Shown here piece after piece: positions 6,051-6,715 of a stretch of 6,715 nt of DNA (the stretch's first letter is position 1; each line of letters opens with the position of its first letter). This DNA comes from Candidatus Woesearchaeota archaeon (lineage in GTDB: Archaea; Nanobdellota; Nanobdellia; Woesearchaeales; DSVV01), in the NCBI GenBank assembly GCA_016215305.1, contig JACRKI010000007.1, positions 1 to 6,715 of the forward strand, written 5' to 3'. Below the pieces are notes generated by a model. That model saw nothing but the letters and a program-made list of their open reading frames with translations. It did no database searches and was not told the origin of the DNA. Position numbers and translations under genes: made by a program.

Positions 6051-6392
6051 ATGGAAATAGAAAACAAGTCAAAGAAGACCATTCTTTCTGAAAATGCGCT
6101 TCTTTGTCCACAACTGTGGCAAAAAGCACGAGGACTGATGTTTCGCTCCCAACGCGACTTGGTTTTTGTGGAGAAGAAAGAAAAGCGCATTCCTCTTCAC
6201 ATGTGGTTTGTGTTTTATCCTATTGATATTGTTTATTGCGATGCTGAGAAGAGAGTTGTCGAGATGAAAGAAAACTTTTTGCCGTGGAAATTTTATTCTC
6301 CCCACACAAAAGCAATGTTTGTTCTTGAACTGAAAGCTGGAGCTATTGAAAAGACAAAAACTTCTGTCAACGATTTTCTTGCGTTTGTGTAG
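6051..6392 (+). CDS. DUF192 family protein
   Basis: The 113-aa product is a compact single-domain protein matching the DUF192 pattern. It has ARGLMFR (26-32), a shortened HMWFVFYPIDIVYCD segment (50-64) where the family has the W-(K/x)-(N/x)-T-PLDI-F core, a YSPH turn (82-85) and FVLELKAGA (90-98) near the end. The family occurs in archaea and bacteria and has no firmly established function. The frame is open far upstream, but that part lies antisense to the lipoprotein gene. The ATG at 6051 is preferred because it starts just before the domain and lies about 29 bp from a TATA box. No signal peptide is present, so the protein is probably cytosolic, whereas many relatives are exported. Its last 26 bases overlap the convergent small gene. 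Confidence 0.88.
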   Translation: MEIENKSKKTILSENALLCPQLWQKARGLMFRSQRDLVFVEKKEKRIPLHMWFVFYPIDIVYCDAEKRVVEMKENFLPWKFYSPHTKAMFVLELKAGAIEKTKTSVNDFLAFV

Positions 6393-6567
6393 TTGTTTTA
6401 CTGGTTGTTGAATTCACAATATCTCCTGCTTCATTCACTGTCTCCACGACGACTGTCTTTTCTTTGGTGACTTCTTTTGTCGTCGGAACAGTAGGCGTCC
6501 AATCTGTAATCTCAAAGAACATAATGAGTGCAATAAAGATGACAATGATGAGGGTAAATGTTCGCAT
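6367..6567 (-). CDS. Small single-helix membrane or secreted protein, function unknown
   Basis: The 66-aa product has a hydrophobic helix at 4-20 (LIIVIFIALIMFF) followed by a hydrophilic Thr/Val/Glu/Lys-rich tail with a TEV..KEKTVVVETV repeat-like rhythm and one N-glycosylation sequon (NST). It has no Cys and no recognised domain. The arrangement suggests an N-terminal anchor with the tail outside, or a cleaved signal peptide. A TATA-like box about 27 bp before the ATG and the clean hydrophobic N-terminus argue that it is real, despite its length and the 26-bp tail-to-tail overlap with the DUF192 gene. Alternatively it could be a chance reading frame. Confidence 0.65.
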   Translation of the reverse strand: MRTFTLIIVIFIALIMFFEITDWTPTVPTTKEVTKEKTVVVETVNEAGDIVNSTTSKTTTQTQENR

Positions 6568-6590
6568 GAAGGATTTGTTATGTTGGTGTA

Positions 6591-6598
6591 TTTATATT
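6591..6598 (-). promoter_or_regulatory. TATA box of the 66-aa membrane-protein gene
   Basis: The minus strand reads AAAAATATAAATAC here. The TATAAA core (plus-strand 6591-6596) is about 27 bp from the ATG at 6567, again predicting a leaderless mRNA. Confidence 0.55.
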
Positions 6599-6692
6599 TT
6601 TGTCTTGATTAAGTTGTATCTTCTATTTGTTATAGGAAAAAACACGAACGAACGAGACTTACACGCGCACTAGCATCGACATAATCGCCTTG

Positions 6693-6708
6693 CAACGCTC
6701 TGGCGTTG
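6693..6708 (+). repeat. Hairpin CAACGC-tctg-GCGTTG in the terminal intergenic region
   Basis: A perfect 6-bp inverted repeat with a 4-nt loop lies 7 bp from the window's edge. Its arms share the GCAACGC/GCGTTGC core with the pair at 2933-2961, so it may belong to a dispersed short repeat family. The rest of 6601-6715 shows no gene that I can support. Confidence 0.45.
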
Positions 6709-6715
6709 TCCAATA

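Overview
The window looks like a stretch of an archaeal genome, most likely a small-celled lineage of the DPANN type (Woesearchaeota-like); this is an inference from gene content and style. The supporting signs are an NFACT/RqcH-like gene starting in the archaeal manner (MKKGFAS...), a CCA-less tRNA behind a TATA box, several genes whose start codons lie about 26-29 bp from a TATA-like box (leaderless transcripts), and surface proteins built from beta-domains and Cys motifs common in DPANN archaea. The DNA is AT-rich.

Layout. Nt 1-2639 (+) is the 3' part of a large membrane-anchored surface protein: a NEW3-like beta domain, four membrane helices, a long coiled coil, a VWA domain, a cadherin-like domain and a last membrane helix. 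Nt 2683-2756 (+) is an intronless tRNA-Trp(CCA) with its own TATA box and T-run terminator. Nt 2757-3029 is non-coding and unusual: it holds a second copy of the tRNA 3' end plus terminator, an inverted copy of part of the T arm, and hairpins. Nt 3030-4190 (+) is an NFACT-N protein that stops before the expected NFACT-R half. It converges on nt 4197-5995 (-), a two-gene, translationally coupled operon encoding a probable lipoprotein and a Ser/Thr-rich, TSP1-like membrane-anchored protein. Divergent from that operon, and apparently sharing one symmetric TATA element, is a DUF192 gene (6051-6392, +). Its 3' end overlaps a convergent 66-aa membrane-protein gene (6367-6567, -). The last 148 nt hold that gene's promoter and a small GCAACGC/GCGTTG hairpin.

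How it fits together. Four of the six protein genes encode exported or membrane-anchored proteins with modular ectodomains, so the region is largely a cell-surface locus. It is interrupted by translation-related genes (tRNA-Trp and the NFACT gene, whose family acts in ribosome-associated quality control). No obvious defence system, CRISPR array, integrase or transposase is present. The most unusual items are the tRNA-tail duplication with its foldable spacer, the NFACT protein lacking its C-terminal half with both key Asp positions changed to Glu, and the shared divergent promoter.
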